Of a DNA stretch of 64,000 nucleotides, positions 55,127 to 63,223 are shown one piece after another. The number at the start of each line of letters is the position of its first letter. Position 1 is the first letter of the stretch. The position numbers were made by a program, and so were the translations under genes. Below the pieces are notes generated by a model. The model was not told the DNA's origin. It saw nothing but the letters and a program-made list of their open reading frames with translations, and did no database searches. Source of the stretch: Acidimicrobiales bacterium. GTDB taxonomy: Bacteria > Actinomycetota > Acidimicrobiia > Acidimicrobiales > Ilumatobacteraceae. The DNA lies in assembly GCA_030828465.1 (NCBI GenBank), contig JAURCL010000003.1, positions 1-64,000 of the forward strand, read 5' to 3'.

Positions 55127-55999
55127 ATGGAAAGCGACGAGTACGCGCACATCTCCCTCGACATCGACGACGGCATCGCGACAATCACTCTCGACCGGGC
55201 CGACAAGATGAACGCGTTCACGGAGCGCATGCGCGTCGAGATGCTCGGCGCCCTCGATCGCACCGACGCCGATGACGATGTTCGCGCGGTGATCTTCACC
55301 GGCGCCGGACGCGCGTACTGCGCAGGAGCCGACCTGTCGTCAGGGGAGGACACGTTCTCGCGGGGCGGCAGCCCGGTGATCGGAACCAACGGCGTTCCGC
55401 GCGACGGCGGCGGAACGGTCGCGCTGCGCATCTTCGAGTCGCTGAAGCCGGTGATCGGGGCCATCAACGGCGCCGCGGTCGGCGTCGGCGTCACGATGAC
55501 CCTGCCGATGGACGTGCGCCTCGCGAGCTCTGCGGCGCGCTTCGGCTTCGTGTTCGCTCGCCGCGGAATCGTGCCGGAGGCGGCGTCCAGCTGGTTCCTT
55601 CCGCGCCTCGTCGGCATCTCGCGGGCCATGGAGTGGGCCGCATCGGGTGAGGTGTTCGACGCCGAGGAGGCTCTCGTGGGTGGACTGGTGCGCAGCGTCC
55701 ACGAACCCGACGATCTTCTGCCGGCCGCTCGCGAACTCGCCCATCGGATGACGGCGAGGTCGGCCCCCGTGTCGGTGGCAGCGACCCGCAAGATGATGTG
55801 GCGGATGCTTGGCGCCGATCATCCGATGGCCGCCCATCGGGTCGACAGCCGAGCGATCGCGACCCGCGGTCGCAGCGCCGATGTGCGAGAGGGGATCGCT
55901 TCGTTCTTCGATCGCCGCGACCCGGAGTTCACCGATCGTGTGAGTGACGGCTTCGGCGCGATTTTCGAGGAGTGGAACGACCCGACCTTCGACTCCTGA
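55127..55999 (+). CDS. Enoyl-CoA hydratase/isomerase family protein
   Basis: 290 residues, crotonase fold: ISLDIDDGIATITLDRADKMNAF, GRAYCAGADLSSGE (oxyanion hole), KPVIGAINGAAVGVGVTMTL (second oxyanion half), and a C-terminal EGIASFFDRRDPEFTD. It may act in fatty-acid degradation. Two starts are possible, GTG at 55121 and ATG at 55127; the promoter spacing favours the ATG. Followed by the truncated globin. Confidence 0.88.
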   Translation: MESDEYAHISLDIDDGIATITLDRADKMNAFTERMRVEMLGALDRTDADDDVRAVIFTGAGRAYCAGADLSSGEDTFSRGGSPVIGTNGVPRDGGGTVALRIFESLKPVIGAINGAAVGVGVTMTLPMDVRLASSAARFGFVFARRGIVPEAASSWFLPRLVGISRAMEWAASGEVFDAEEALVGGLVRSVHEPDDLLPAARELAHRMTARSAPVSVAATRKMMWRMLGADHPMAAHRVDSRAIATRGRSADVREGIASFFDRRDPEFTDRVSDGFGAIFEEWNDPTFDS

Positions 56000-56007
56000 G
56001 GTCGCCG

Positions 56008-56013
56008 TAGGCT
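56008..56013 (+). promoter_or_regulatory. -10 element of the truncated globin gene
   Basis: TAGGCT ends 6 nt before the GTG at 56020. Confidence 0.5.
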
Positions 56014-56019
56014 CAGCGC

Positions 56020-56433
56020 GTGTCCGATGACCTCCCGATGCTCTACGACCGGGTCGGTCCCGACTTCTTCGCAGATCTGGTCGCCGCGTTCTACGACGGC
56101 ATCGCCACCGACGAGTTGCTCGCTCCGCTCTATCCGGACTTCCCCGACTTCGAGCCGGCGAAGGAACGGCTCCGACTGTTCCTCATCCAGTACTGGGGTG
56201 GGCCGACGACGTACATGGAGACCCGCGGGCATCCGAGACTGCGGATGAGGCATATGCCATTCCGCGTCGGTGAGGCCGAGCGCGACCGCTGGCTCGTGCA
56301 TATGGCGGCGGCGATCGAGCGGGTCTGCGAGGGGCGCACCGACGGCCCGGAGGTCGCCGCTGAGCTGCTCAACTATTTCGTGCCGGCAGCCGAGCACCTC
56401 CGCAACGACGATCAACTCGGCTTGGTGGAATGA
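56020..56433 (+). CDS. glbO: Truncated haemoglobin, group II (trHbO type)
   Basis: 137 residues. LYDRVGPDFFADLVAAFYDGI, LLAPLYPD, FLIQYWGGPTTYMETRGHPR and RMRHMPFRVGEAERDRWLVH are the trHbO signature, with the proximal His in GHPRLRMRH and the Tyr/Trp distal network residues (Tyr near 23, WGG near 66). Likely roles are O2 or peroxide chemistry or NO detoxification. GTG start; the stop overlaps the ABC ATPase start by 4 nt. Confidence 0.93.
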   Translation: MSDDLPMLYDRVGPDFFADLVAAFYDGIATDELLAPLYPDFPDFEPAKERLRLFLIQYWGGPTTYMETRGHPRLRMRHMPFRVGEAERDRWLVHMAAAIERVCEGRTDGPEVAAELLNYFVPAAEHLRNDDQLGLVE

Positions 56434-57350
56434 GCGCGATCACCGTCGAGGGCCTCGTGGTCAACTATGGCGAGTTGCGCGCGGTCGCGGGCGTCGACGT
56501 CGAGATCGCGCGCGGAGAGGTGTACGCCCTGCTTGGCGAGAACGGCGCTGGGAAAACCTCGACCATCGAGGTGCTCGAGGGTCTACGAACTCGAACCTCC
56601 GGTTCGGTGCGGGTGCTCGGCCACGATCCGGCTGATGGCTCCCGAGACCTCCGCGACCGCATCGGCATCGTGCTCCAGACCACCGGTGTTGAGCGTCAGC
56701 TCACCGTCGCCGAGGCCGTTGGTCTCTACGGCGCGGTCTACCGCCAGCCGCGTTCGGTCAACGAGGTGCTCGAACTCGTCGGGCTCACCGACCGCGCCGA
56801 CGCGCGCTGCGGCACCTTGTCGGGTGGTCAACGCCGACGGCTCGACCTCGCGCTCGGCATCGTCGGGTCGCCCGAGCTGCTCTTCCTCGATGAGCCGACC
56901 ACCGGCTTCGACCCGTCTGCTCGTCGACGGGCTTGGGAGCTCGTCGACGCGCTCCGGTCTGACGGGATGACCGTCGTGCTGACCACCCACTACCTCGATG
57001 AGGCTGAGCACCTCGCCGACCGTGTCGGAGTCATGTCGGCCGGTCGACTCGTCGTGGAGGGCACGCCTGCTGACCTGCAGCGTCGCTCCGGTCGGACGCT
57101 GGTGTCATTCCGCTGTGGCGGTGACGAGCACGACCTCGCCGCCGTGACCCGCGTGGCCGAGGGGCTCGGCGATCGGGTTCGGCTGGTCGACGGACGGATC
57201 GAGTTGCTGACGGTCGACGTGACGGCCGCGCTGCACGCGCTGACCGGCTGGTCGGTCGCTCAGCGCGTCGACCTCGACTCTTGGTCGGTCGCCCAGCCGA
57301 GTCTCGAGCAGGTGTTCCTCGATCTTGTCGGAGGCGCCGACGATGAGTGA
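56430..57350 (+). CDS. ABC-2 type exporter ATP-binding protein
   Basis: 306 residues: LGENGAGKTSTIEVLEGL (Walker A), ILQTTGVERQLTVAEAVG-like Q region, LSGGQRRRLDLALG (signature), LFLDEPTTGFDP (Walker B), LTTHYLDEAE (switch His), and a C-terminal extension of about 80 residues like the DrrA/CcmA exporters. Substrate unknown. Overlaps the globin by 4 nt and the permease by 8 nt. Confidence 0.88.
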   Translation: MSAITVEGLVVNYGELRAVAGVDVEIARGEVYALLGENGAGKTSTIEVLEGLRTRTSGSVRVLGHDPADGSRDLRDRIGIVLQTTGVERQLTVAEAVGLYGAVYRQPRSVNEVLELVGLTDRADARCGTLSGGQRRRLDLALGIVGSPELLFLDEPTTGFDPSARRRAWELVDALRSDGMTVVLTTHYLDEAEHLADRVGVMSAGRLVVEGTPADLQRRSGRTLVSFRCGGDEHDLAAVTRVAEGLGDRVRLVDGRIELLTVDVTAALHALTGWSVAQRVDLDSWSVAQPSLEQVFLDLVGGADDE

Positions 57351-58188
57351 GCGCGGAACGTGGCCGGGCGTCGGGGGCCTCATCCTCGCGCAGGTGCGAC
57401 ATCAGGTGCGGCTCTTCCTGCGGGTCCCGATCGGGCTGTTCTTCACGATCGCGCTGCCCCTCATCATGCTCGTCGTCTTCAACGCGGTGTTCGGTGACTC
57501 GACGGTTGCCTCGGAGGCGGGGGAGTGGCCGACGCGGCAGTTCTACACCGGTGCCCTCGCGGCGTTCACCGCGGTGTCGGCCACCTACACGAATCTCGCC
57601 AACACCGTCCCGGTGCGGCGAGAGGAGGGGATCCTGAAACGCTGGAGGTCGACTCCGCTGCCCGTGCCCGTGCTCATCCTCGGTCAGATGCTCGGCGCTT
57701 TGGTGGTGGCGATCCTCGGTGCTCTGCTGCTACTCATCGTCGGAGTGCTCGCCTATGGGCTCCAGGTCGACGTGGCGGCGCTGCCGAACGCGTTGCTCAC
57801 CTTCATCGTCGGCGTCCTCTCGTTCGCGGCGCTCGGCATGGCGATCTCGTCGGCGGTGTCGAGCGCCGACTCCGCCCCAGCGGTGGCGAACGCGACGATC
57901 CTCCCGCTCGCCTTCATCTCGAACATCTTCATCCCGCTCGAGGATCCGCCCCGGTGGCTCGACCTCCTCGGCGACATCTTCCCGCTGAAGCCGTTCGCAG
58001 AGTCGTTCCAAGCCTCCTTCCATCCGATCGACCCGGCGACGTCTCCCGATCTCGGCGCACTCGCCGTCGTCGCCCTCTGGGGCATGTTCGGAGCTATCGC
58101 CGCGGTGCGGACCTTCCGTTTCGATCCGACACCGGGCGCGCGAGCGAGCGGACGGCGTCGGCAGCGGGGCCGTCAGCGAAGCACGTGA
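57343..58188 (+). CDS. ABC-2 type exporter permease
   Basis: 281 residues, six hydrophobic helices in the DrrB-like ABC-2 fold: LFLRVPIGLFFTIALPLIML, RREEGILKRWRSTPLPVPVL, and SNIFIPLEDPPRWLDLLGDI are family stretches. ATG at 57343 lies inside the ATPase gene; a TTG at 57325 is possible but adds an unlikely extension. Its last 16 nt overlap the convergent SPOUT gene. Confidence 0.86.
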   Translation: MSERGTWPGVGGLILAQVRHQVRLFLRVPIGLFFTIALPLIMLVVFNAVFGDSTVASEAGEWPTRQFYTGALAAFTAVSATYTNLANTVPVRREEGILKRWRSTPLPVPVLILGQMLGALVVAILGALLLLIVGVLAYGLQVDVAALPNALLTFIVGVLSFAALGMAISSAVSSADSAPAVANATILPLAFISNIFIPLEDPPRWLDLLGDIFPLKPFAESFQASFHPIDPATSPDLGALAVVALWGMFGAIAAVRTFRFDPTPGARASGRRRQRGRQRST

Positions 58189-58964
58189 CAGGCAACGGCT
58201 GAAGCAGCAGCGGCGTTCAGCGAGTCGACTCCGTCTGCCATCGGGATCCGCACCCCCTGTGCCAGCCCGAGCAACTCGTCGCTGAGACCGGCGCGCTCCG
58301 AGCCGATGAGGATGGCACGCGGGCGTTGCCCGTCGAGTTGCTCGGCCACCGCGTTGATCGGGTCCGCGTTTGGGTCAGGGGTGAGGGCCAAGAGGTCGAT
58401 GTCGAGGCCATCGAGCAAATCGACGAGGTCCAGCGTCCGAGCGTGGGGGAGTGTGAAGGCGGTGCCCATCGCGACGCGGAGGGCTCGACGGCTGAGCGGG
58501 TCGGCGCTCGTCCCGTCGAGCAGCAGGCCGTCCCAACCGAGCCCGGCGGCGTTTCGCACGATCCCGCCGATGTTGGCCGGGTTGTCGACGCGCTCCGCTA
58601 CGACGAGCCGATGGCATCGCGCGAGGAGGGCGGCGGGTGACGGCCGGGTCGGCCGGTGAAAGACCGCCACGATCGGATGCGGCATGCCGAGACCGGTGAC
58701 CAGGCGACGGATCTCGTCACCGCCGACGAACACGTCGATACCGAGGCGCTCGGCAACCTCGGGGACTCGATCGGCATCGGCCAGAGCGGCGAGGGGTTCG
58801 CAGCCCGCCTCCAGCGCTCGGGTGACGACGAGATCGCCCTCGGCGAGGAAGAGACCGGCGCCGGTGTCGTCGCGCTTGTCCGCTCGCGTGGTGAGCCCGC
58901 GCTCACGCAACCGAAAGAGAGCGAGGCGCTCGTCGTCGACCGCCTCGATCCGGATGAACGCCAA
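58173..58964 (-). CDS. SPOUT-family RNA 2'-O-methyltransferase
   Basis: 263 residues in the TrmH/SpoU group: N-terminal substrate-binding part, then ERVDNPANIGGIVRNAAGLG (motif 1), LIGSERAGLSDELLG (motif 2) and IPMADGVDSLNAAAASAV (motif 3), the knotted SAM site. rRNA or tRNA target not predictable. TTG start with GGAGGG five bases before it. Third gene of a unit with menB. Confidence 0.9.
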   Translation of the reverse strand: MAFIRIEAVDDERLALFRLRERGLTTRADKRDDTGAGLFLAEGDLVVTRALEAGCEPLAALADADRVPEVAERLGIDVFVGGDEIRRLVTGLGMPHPIVAVFHRPTRPSPAALLARCHRLVVAERVDNPANIGGIVRNAAGLGWDGLLLDGTSADPLSRRALRVAMGTAFTLPHARTLDLVDLLDGLDIDLLALTPDPNADPINAVAEQLDGQRPRAILIGSERAGLSDELLGLAQGVRIPMADGVDSLNAAAASAVACHVLR

Positions 58965-58978
58965 GGCTCCCTCCGATG

Positions 58979-59893
58979 TCAGAAGTGGTAGGGGAAGGGC
59001 GACCAGTCCGGAGGGCGCTTCTCGAGGAAGGCGTCGCGACCCTCGGCTCCCTCGTCGGTGCCATAGGCGAGGCGGGTGGCCTCCCCGGCGAACACCTGCT
59101 GACCGACGAGCCCGTCATCGGTCAGGTTGAACGCGAACTTCAGCATCCGCTGGGCGGTCGGGCTCTTCGAGCAGATCGCCTCCGCCCACTCGAGGGCGAC
59201 CGCCTCGAGGCGCGCGTGGTCGACCACCTCGTTGACCGCGCCCATGTGGTGCATCTGCTCGGCGGTGTACTCGCGACCAAGGAAGAAGATCTCGCGGGCG
59301 AACTTCTGGCCGACCATCTTGGCGAGATAGGCCGATCCGTAGCCGCCGTCGAAGGAGGCGACATCAGCGTCGGTCTGCTTGAAGCGGGCGTGCTCTCGGC
59401 TGGCGAGGGTGAGGTCGCAGACAACGTGCAGGCTGTGACCTCCACCGGCGGCCCAACCGGGCACCACGCAGATGACGACCTTCGGCATGAAGCGGATGAG
59501 GCGCTGCACCTCGAGGATGTGGAGTCGACCCGATCGGGCCGGATCGACCGTGTCGGCGGTCTCACCTGAGGCGTACTGGTAGCCCGACCGCCCTCGAATG
59601 CGTTGGTCGCCTCCCGAGCAGAACGCCCATCCACCGTCGCGTGGCGACGGTCCGTTGCCGGTCAAGATGACGCAGCCGACATCGCTCGACATACGGGCGT
59701 GGTCGAGGGCTCGGTAGAGCTCGTCGACCGTGTGGGGCCGGAAGGCGTTGCGGATCTCCGGCCGGTCGAAGGCGATTCGCACCGCGCCGGTGGAGCGGGC
59801 CCGGTGGTAGGTGATGTCGGTGAAGTCGAAGCCCGGAACGATGTCCCAGGCATCAGCATCGAACGTCTCGGAGACTCCGGGTAGCGCACTCAT
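58979..59893 (-). CDS. menB: 1,4-dihydroxy-2-naphthoyl-CoA synthase
   Basis: 304 residues; ring-closing step of menaquinone synthesis from o-succinylbenzoyl-CoA. Crotonase fold with the MenB-specific CSGGDQRIRGRSGY, GWAAGGGHSLHVVCDLTLAS, TDADVASFDGGYGSAYLAKMV and the C-terminal FLEKRPPDWSPFPYHF. ATG overlaps the stop of the upstream membrane gene by 4 nt. No other men genes are in the window. Confidence 0.95.
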   Translation of the reverse strand: MSALPGVSETFDADAWDIVPGFDFTDITYHRARSTGAVRIAFDRPEIRNAFRPHTVDELYRALDHARMSSDVGCVILTGNGPSPRDGGWAFCSGGDQRIRGRSGYQYASGETADTVDPARSGRLHILEVQRLIRFMPKVVICVVPGWAAGGGHSLHVVCDLTLASREHARFKQTDADVASFDGGYGSAYLAKMVGQKFAREIFFLGREYTAEQMHHMGAVNEVVDHARLEAVALEWAEAICSKSPTAQRMLKFAFNLTDDGLVGQQVFAGEATRLAYGTDEGAEGRDAFLEKRPPDWSPFPYHF

Positions 59894-60375
59894 GACGACA
59901 TGTTGGCCGGTTCGTCGGACGGCGACGCGGTTGAGCTGGTCTCGACCCGGCAGGCGTCGGTGGTACGAAGCCTCCGCCGGAGCGCCTCAACGAGAAGAGC
60001 GATGGAGATGACGGCAAGCCAGGGCTGGGTGGGTGCGAACCAGTCGAGGGCACCGGTGGTGCCGAGGGCGACCACGACGAGCTTGTTGCAGACCGGGCAG
60101 CCGATGGCGAAGAACGTCAGCAAGCCACCTAATCCACCGATGCGCTCCCTCGTTGGATCGTCACCCTTCGTGGCGTCGTCGCGTACGTAGGTGGCGACGA
60201 GCAGCCCCGCGAGCACCGCGGAGATGATCAGCACCGGCACCGACCACCAGGTCACCGGAACCGGGCGACCGAAGACCGGGTTGGGGATCACGTCAGTCGG
60301 GAGACCGAGGAGGAGCGCGATGACCACGGCGGCACCGAGAGCCGTCGCCCATCGTCGTGGCGACCACGAACGCAT
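59890..60375 (-). CDS. Small membrane protein with a CPVC motif
   Basis: 161 residues: hydrophobic segments near 10-27 (TALGAAVVIALLLGLP), 42-65 (WWSVPVLIISAVLAGLLVATY), 83-110 and 118-135. The third contains FFAIGCPVCNKLVVVALGTTG, where CPVC in a membrane helix is the conserved core. I recognise this only as a conserved membrane protein type; a thiol/quinone redox function is a guess from the CxxC and from menB. It is the first gene of the unit with menB and the SPOUT gene. Confidence 0.75.
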   Translation of the reverse strand: MRSWSPRRWATALGAAVVIALLLGLPTDVIPNPVFGRPVPVTWWSVPVLIISAVLAGLLVATYVRDDATKGDDPTRERIGGLGGLLTFFAIGCPVCNKLVVVALGTTGALDWFAPTQPWLAVISIALLVEALRRRLRTTDACRVETSSTASPSDEPANMSS

Positions 60376-60381
60376 GAGGCC

Positions 60382-60387
60382 ACGGTA
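60382..60387 (-). promoter_or_regulatory. -10 element of the CPVC membrane gene
   Basis: TACCGT on the minus strand, 6 nt before the ATG at 60375. Confidence 0.5.
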
Positions 60388-60394
60388 CCGGCAC

Positions 60395-60400
60395 TACCGT
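60395..60400 (+). promoter_or_regulatory. -10 element of cofE
   Basis: TACCGT ends 7 nt before the cofE GTG at 60408; it faces the divergent element 7 bp away. Confidence 0.5.
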
Positions 60401-60407
60401 TCGCTCG

Positions 60408-61145
60408 GTGGGCGTCGAACTCATTCCGGTGGTGGGCCTGCCCGAGATCGCGCCGGGTGATGATCTCGCCGCCATGATCGCCGAGGCGCTTGATCTCAGA
60501 GACGGCGACATCGTCGTCGTCACCTCGAAGATCGTGTCGAAGGCCGAGGGGCGGATCATCGACCTCGGGGATGTCTCGCCGTCGCCGTTCGCCGAGGACT
60601 GGGCGAGCCGCTGGGAGAAGGACCCTCGTGTCGTCGAGGTGGTGCTCGCCGAGTCGCGCCGCATCGTCCGCCAGATTGGTCCCGTGCTCATCACCGAGAC
60701 ACGTCACGGACTGGTGTGCGCCAACTCGGGGGTCGACCAGTCATCCAGCGGCGCCCACGACCGAGTCGTCGTGCTACCTGAGGATCCAGATGCCTCGGCG
60801 CGCCGGATCCGCGACGGGCTGCGTTCGGCCACCGGCCACGATGTCGCCGTCATCGTGAGCGACACGTTCGGCCGGCCGTGGCGCGAGGGTCAGACCGATG
60901 TCGCGATCGGCATCGCGGGCATGCGCCCGCTGCGCTCGTATATCGGCGAGGTGGATCCGCACGGGCACGAGTTCAGAGTTCAGGAGCTCTGCGTGGCTGA
61001 CGAGCTCGCCTCAGCGGCCGAGCTGGTGAAGGGGAATACCTCGCGAGTGCCCGTGGCTGTCGTCCGCGGCTTTGAGCATGAGATCGACGACGAGGCGACC
61101 ATGGCACCGGTGATCCGCGACGCCGAGCGCGATCTCTTCCGCTGA
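60408..61145 (+). CDS. cofE: Coenzyme F420-0:L-glutamate ligase
   Basis: 245 residues, CofE/FbiB N-terminal type; adds the glutamate tail to F420-0. VVTSKIVSKAEGRIIDL, RHGLVCANSGVDQSS, LPEDPDASARRIRDGL and VSDTFGRPWREGQTDVAIG are diagnostic. Unlike mycobacterial FbiB there is no fused C-terminal nitroreductase domain. Works with cofD at 28622. Confidence 0.94.
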   Translation: MGVELIPVVGLPEIAPGDDLAAMIAEALDLRDGDIVVVTSKIVSKAEGRIIDLGDVSPSPFAEDWASRWEKDPRVVEVVLAESRRIVRQIGPVLITETRHGLVCANSGVDQSSSGAHDRVVVLPEDPDASARRIRDGLRSATGHDVAVIVSDTFGRPWREGQTDVAIGIAGMRPLRSYIGEVDPHGHEFRVQELCVADELASAAELVKGNTSRVPVAVVRGFEHEIDDEATMAPVIRDAERDLFR

Positions 61146-61172
61146 CCGATCGGTTCGGCGCCAGCGGCGTGC

Positions 61173-61178
61173 GAGAAT
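61173..61178 (+). promoter_or_regulatory. -10-like element of the oxygenase gene
   Basis: GAGAAT ends 6 nt before the ATG at 61185. Confidence 0.35.
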
Positions 61179-61184
61179 GCGGCC

Positions 61185-61886
61185 ATGCGGTTGAGAAGTG
61201 ACTACCCGATCGGAGTCGGACTCGCCGAAGATCCGATCGTGTGGGTGATCGATGACTTTCTTTCCGGTGACGAGCGCACCGAGATCGTCGATATCGCACG
61301 TCCGCGCCTCGAGACGGCCAAGGTGACCTCAGCGAAGGTCAACACCACCTCGACCGCCCGCACCGGCTCGGTCGCGTGGGTCCGTTACGCCGACTCGCCG
61401 ACGGTTACCCAGGTCGTCAATCGTGTGAGTGAACTCGTCGACATCCCCGTGCACCACAGCGAGTCGATGCAGGTGGTGCACTACGCCGAGACACAGGAAT
61501 ACCGACCGCACTTCGACGGCTGGGATCTGTCGACCGAGAAGGGTCGGCTCCGCACCGAGAACGGTGGCCAGCGCGTGCTGACCGCGCTCATGTACCTCAA
61601 CGAGCCAGCCGGCGGCGGCGGCACCTCCTTCCCGAAGCTCGAACTCGAGGTGGAGGCGAAGCCCGGGAGGCTCGTGATCTTCCACAACATCTCCGATGAC
61701 GACACCAACCTCCACCCCCGTTCGCTGCACGGCGGCATGCCGGTTGGGGAGGGGGAGAAGTGGGCCTGCAACCTCTGGTTTCGAGCTCGCCCGTACCGCA
61801 CCGGCGAGTCACGGACCGCCCGAGCCATCGCGCCGTCGTCGAGGACTGGTGGCGGGAATCGCGCCGCTCGACGGCGGCGTAGATGA
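61185..61886 (+). CDS. Prolyl-4-hydroxylase-like 2OG-Fe(II) oxygenase
   Basis: 233 residues. YRPHFDGWDLS (HxD iron pair near residue 107), ALMYLNEPAGGGGTSFPKL, LHGGMPVGEGEKWACNLWFR with the distal His and the 2-oxoglutarate-binding Lys. The fold and motifs match the P4H alpha-subunit-like family. Substrate unknown; Pro-rich proteins of the cell or a small metabolite are possible. It ends in an Arg-rich tail. Confidence 0.88.
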   Translation: MRLRSDYPIGVGLAEDPIVWVIDDFLSGDERTEIVDIARPRLETAKVTSAKVNTTSTARTGSVAWVRYADSPTVTQVVNRVSELVDIPVHHSESMQVVHYAETQEYRPHFDGWDLSTEKGRLRTENGGQRVLTALMYLNEPAGGGGTSFPKLELEVEAKPGRLVIFHNISDDDTNLHPRSLHGGMPVGEGEKWACNLWFRARPYRTGESRTARAIAPSSRTGGGNRAARRRRR

Positions 61887-61898
61887 AATTTCTCTAAG

Positions 61899-61919
61899 TT
61901 CGCTCAGCCTTTGCCTGAG
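61899..61919 (+). terminator. Hairpin downstream of the oxygenase gene
   Basis: CGCTCAG (61899-61905) and CTGAGCG (61913-61919) form a perfect 7-bp stem with a 7-nt loop in the gap before the betaine transporter. No T-tract follows, so termination is only possible. The rest of the 98-bp gap shows a locally AT-richer run and a TATGGT at 61984 that could be a -10. Confidence 0.4.
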
Positions 61920-61984
61920 CGGTCGAGACGACCTTGTGGGTTCGTGATCTCGGCGATCGGTGGCATGGGTGACGTTCGCGAACT

Positions 61985-63223
61985 ATGGTTCGGTCGGGGG
62001 TAAGCAGTGCATTGAGTGCCAAAATCCGTCTTGAAGGCGTCTACAAAATCTTCGGCTCGCAGCCGCGAGGGCGTGCGTTAGCGCTCGCCAAAGCCGGCTC
62101 GTCGAAGGATGAGGTTCAGACGTTGACCGACCACGTCGTCGGGCTCGCGGACGTAAATTTCGAGGTGGCCGAGGGCGAGATTTTCGTGGTGATGGGCCTG
62201 TCCGGGTCCGGTAAGTCGACAGCAATTCGCACGGTCAACAAGCTGCATGACATCACCGACGGGCACGTTTGGGTCGATGACGTCGATGTGCAGACCCTCT
62301 CGGGTCGGGCTCTTCAGCAACTCCGCCGCGAGAAGATGGGCATGGTCTTCCAGCATTTCGCGCTGTTCCCGCACCGATCGGTGATCGACAACGTCGGTTA
62401 CGGGCTCGAGGTCCAAGGTGTCGACCGCGATGAGCGGAACAAGAAGGCGCTCGAGGCGCTCGCTCTTGTCGGACTCGAGCCGTACGCGTCCTCCATGCCC
62501 TCGCAGCTCTCTGGCGGCATGCAGCAGCGCGTCGGTTTGGCCCGCGCGCTAGCCAGCGACCCCGACATCCTCCTCATGGACGAGGCATTCAGCGCCCTCG
62601 ACCCGCTCATCCGTCGCCAAATGCAGGACGAGATGATGGCGATCCAGAAGAAGTTGCGCAAGACCATCCTCTTCATCACCCACGATCTCAACGAGGCGTT
62701 GCGCATCGGTGACCGGGTATGCATCATGCGTGGCGGGCGCATCGTGCAGATCGGAACGCCCGAGGAGATCCTGACGAAGCCGGCTACCGGCTACGTGGCC
62801 GAGTTCGTTCAAGACGTCGATCAGGGACGAGTGATTCTGGTGAGCGACGTCATGGTGGAGCCCCGGCCAGTCGACCGTGCGTCGACGCTCGGTGAGGCCG
62901 TCAAGAGAGTTGCTGATCGGGCCGGCGCCTTCGTGCTCGACGACGTGGGTCGTCCAGTGGCGGTGCTCACCGTCGCCGACGGGTTGCGTTCGGTCGAGAT
63001 GGGTAGCGATCGGCTCGAGGACGCCCTTCGCTCCGACTTCGAGACCGCCGGCGCCCGGCAGACCCTCAATGAGGTCTACGCCTCGGCCGGCCGCGGCCTG
63101 CCGATCGCGGTGGTCGACGACGATGGCCGTCTCATCGGCAACCTCGATCCCCGGCACATCATGGAGGAACTCGGTCGAGTCGAGAGCCTCATCGACGGCT
63201 TCGAACGGGAGGTGTTCCTCTGA
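61985..63223 (+). CDS. opuAA: Glycine betaine/proline-type ABC transporter ATP-binding protein
   Basis: 412 residues of the ProV/OpuAA type: family N-terminus RLEGVYKIFGSQPRGRALAL, VMGLSGSGKSTAIRTVNKL (Walker A), LSGGMQQRVGLARALA (signature), ILLMDEAFSALDP (Walker B), FITHDLNEALRIGD (switch His) and tandem C-terminal CBS domains (about 277-400) that sense ionic strength in OpuA. ATG at 61985 or a TTG at 62012 are both possible starts. Overlaps the permease by one base (TGATG). Confidence 0.92.
   Translation: MVRSGVSSALSAKIRLEGVYKIFGSQPRGRALALAKAGSSKDEVQTLTDHVVGLADVNFEVAEGEIFVVMGLSGSGKSTAIRTVNKLHDITDGHVWVDDVDVQTLSGRALQQLRREKMGMVFQHFALFPHRSVIDNVGYGLEVQGVDRDERNKKALEALALVGLEPYASSMPSQLSGGMQQRVGLARALASDPDILLMDEAFSALDPLIRRQMQDEMMAIQKKLRKTILFITHDLNEALRIGDRVCIMRGGRIVQIGTPEEILTKPATGYVAEFVQDVDQGRVILVSDVMVEPRPVDRASTLGEAVKRVADRAGAFVLDDVGRPVAVLTVADGLRSVEMGSDRLEDALRSDFETAGARQTLNEVYASAGRGLPIAVVDDDGRLIGNLDPRHIMEELGRVESLIDGFEREVFL

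Noticed and set aside
61985-62200. Locally AT-richer start of the betaine ATPase as a sign of horizontal transfer
   Set aside because: The shift is short and the rest of the gene has the normal codon usage; more likely an effect of the 5' region.
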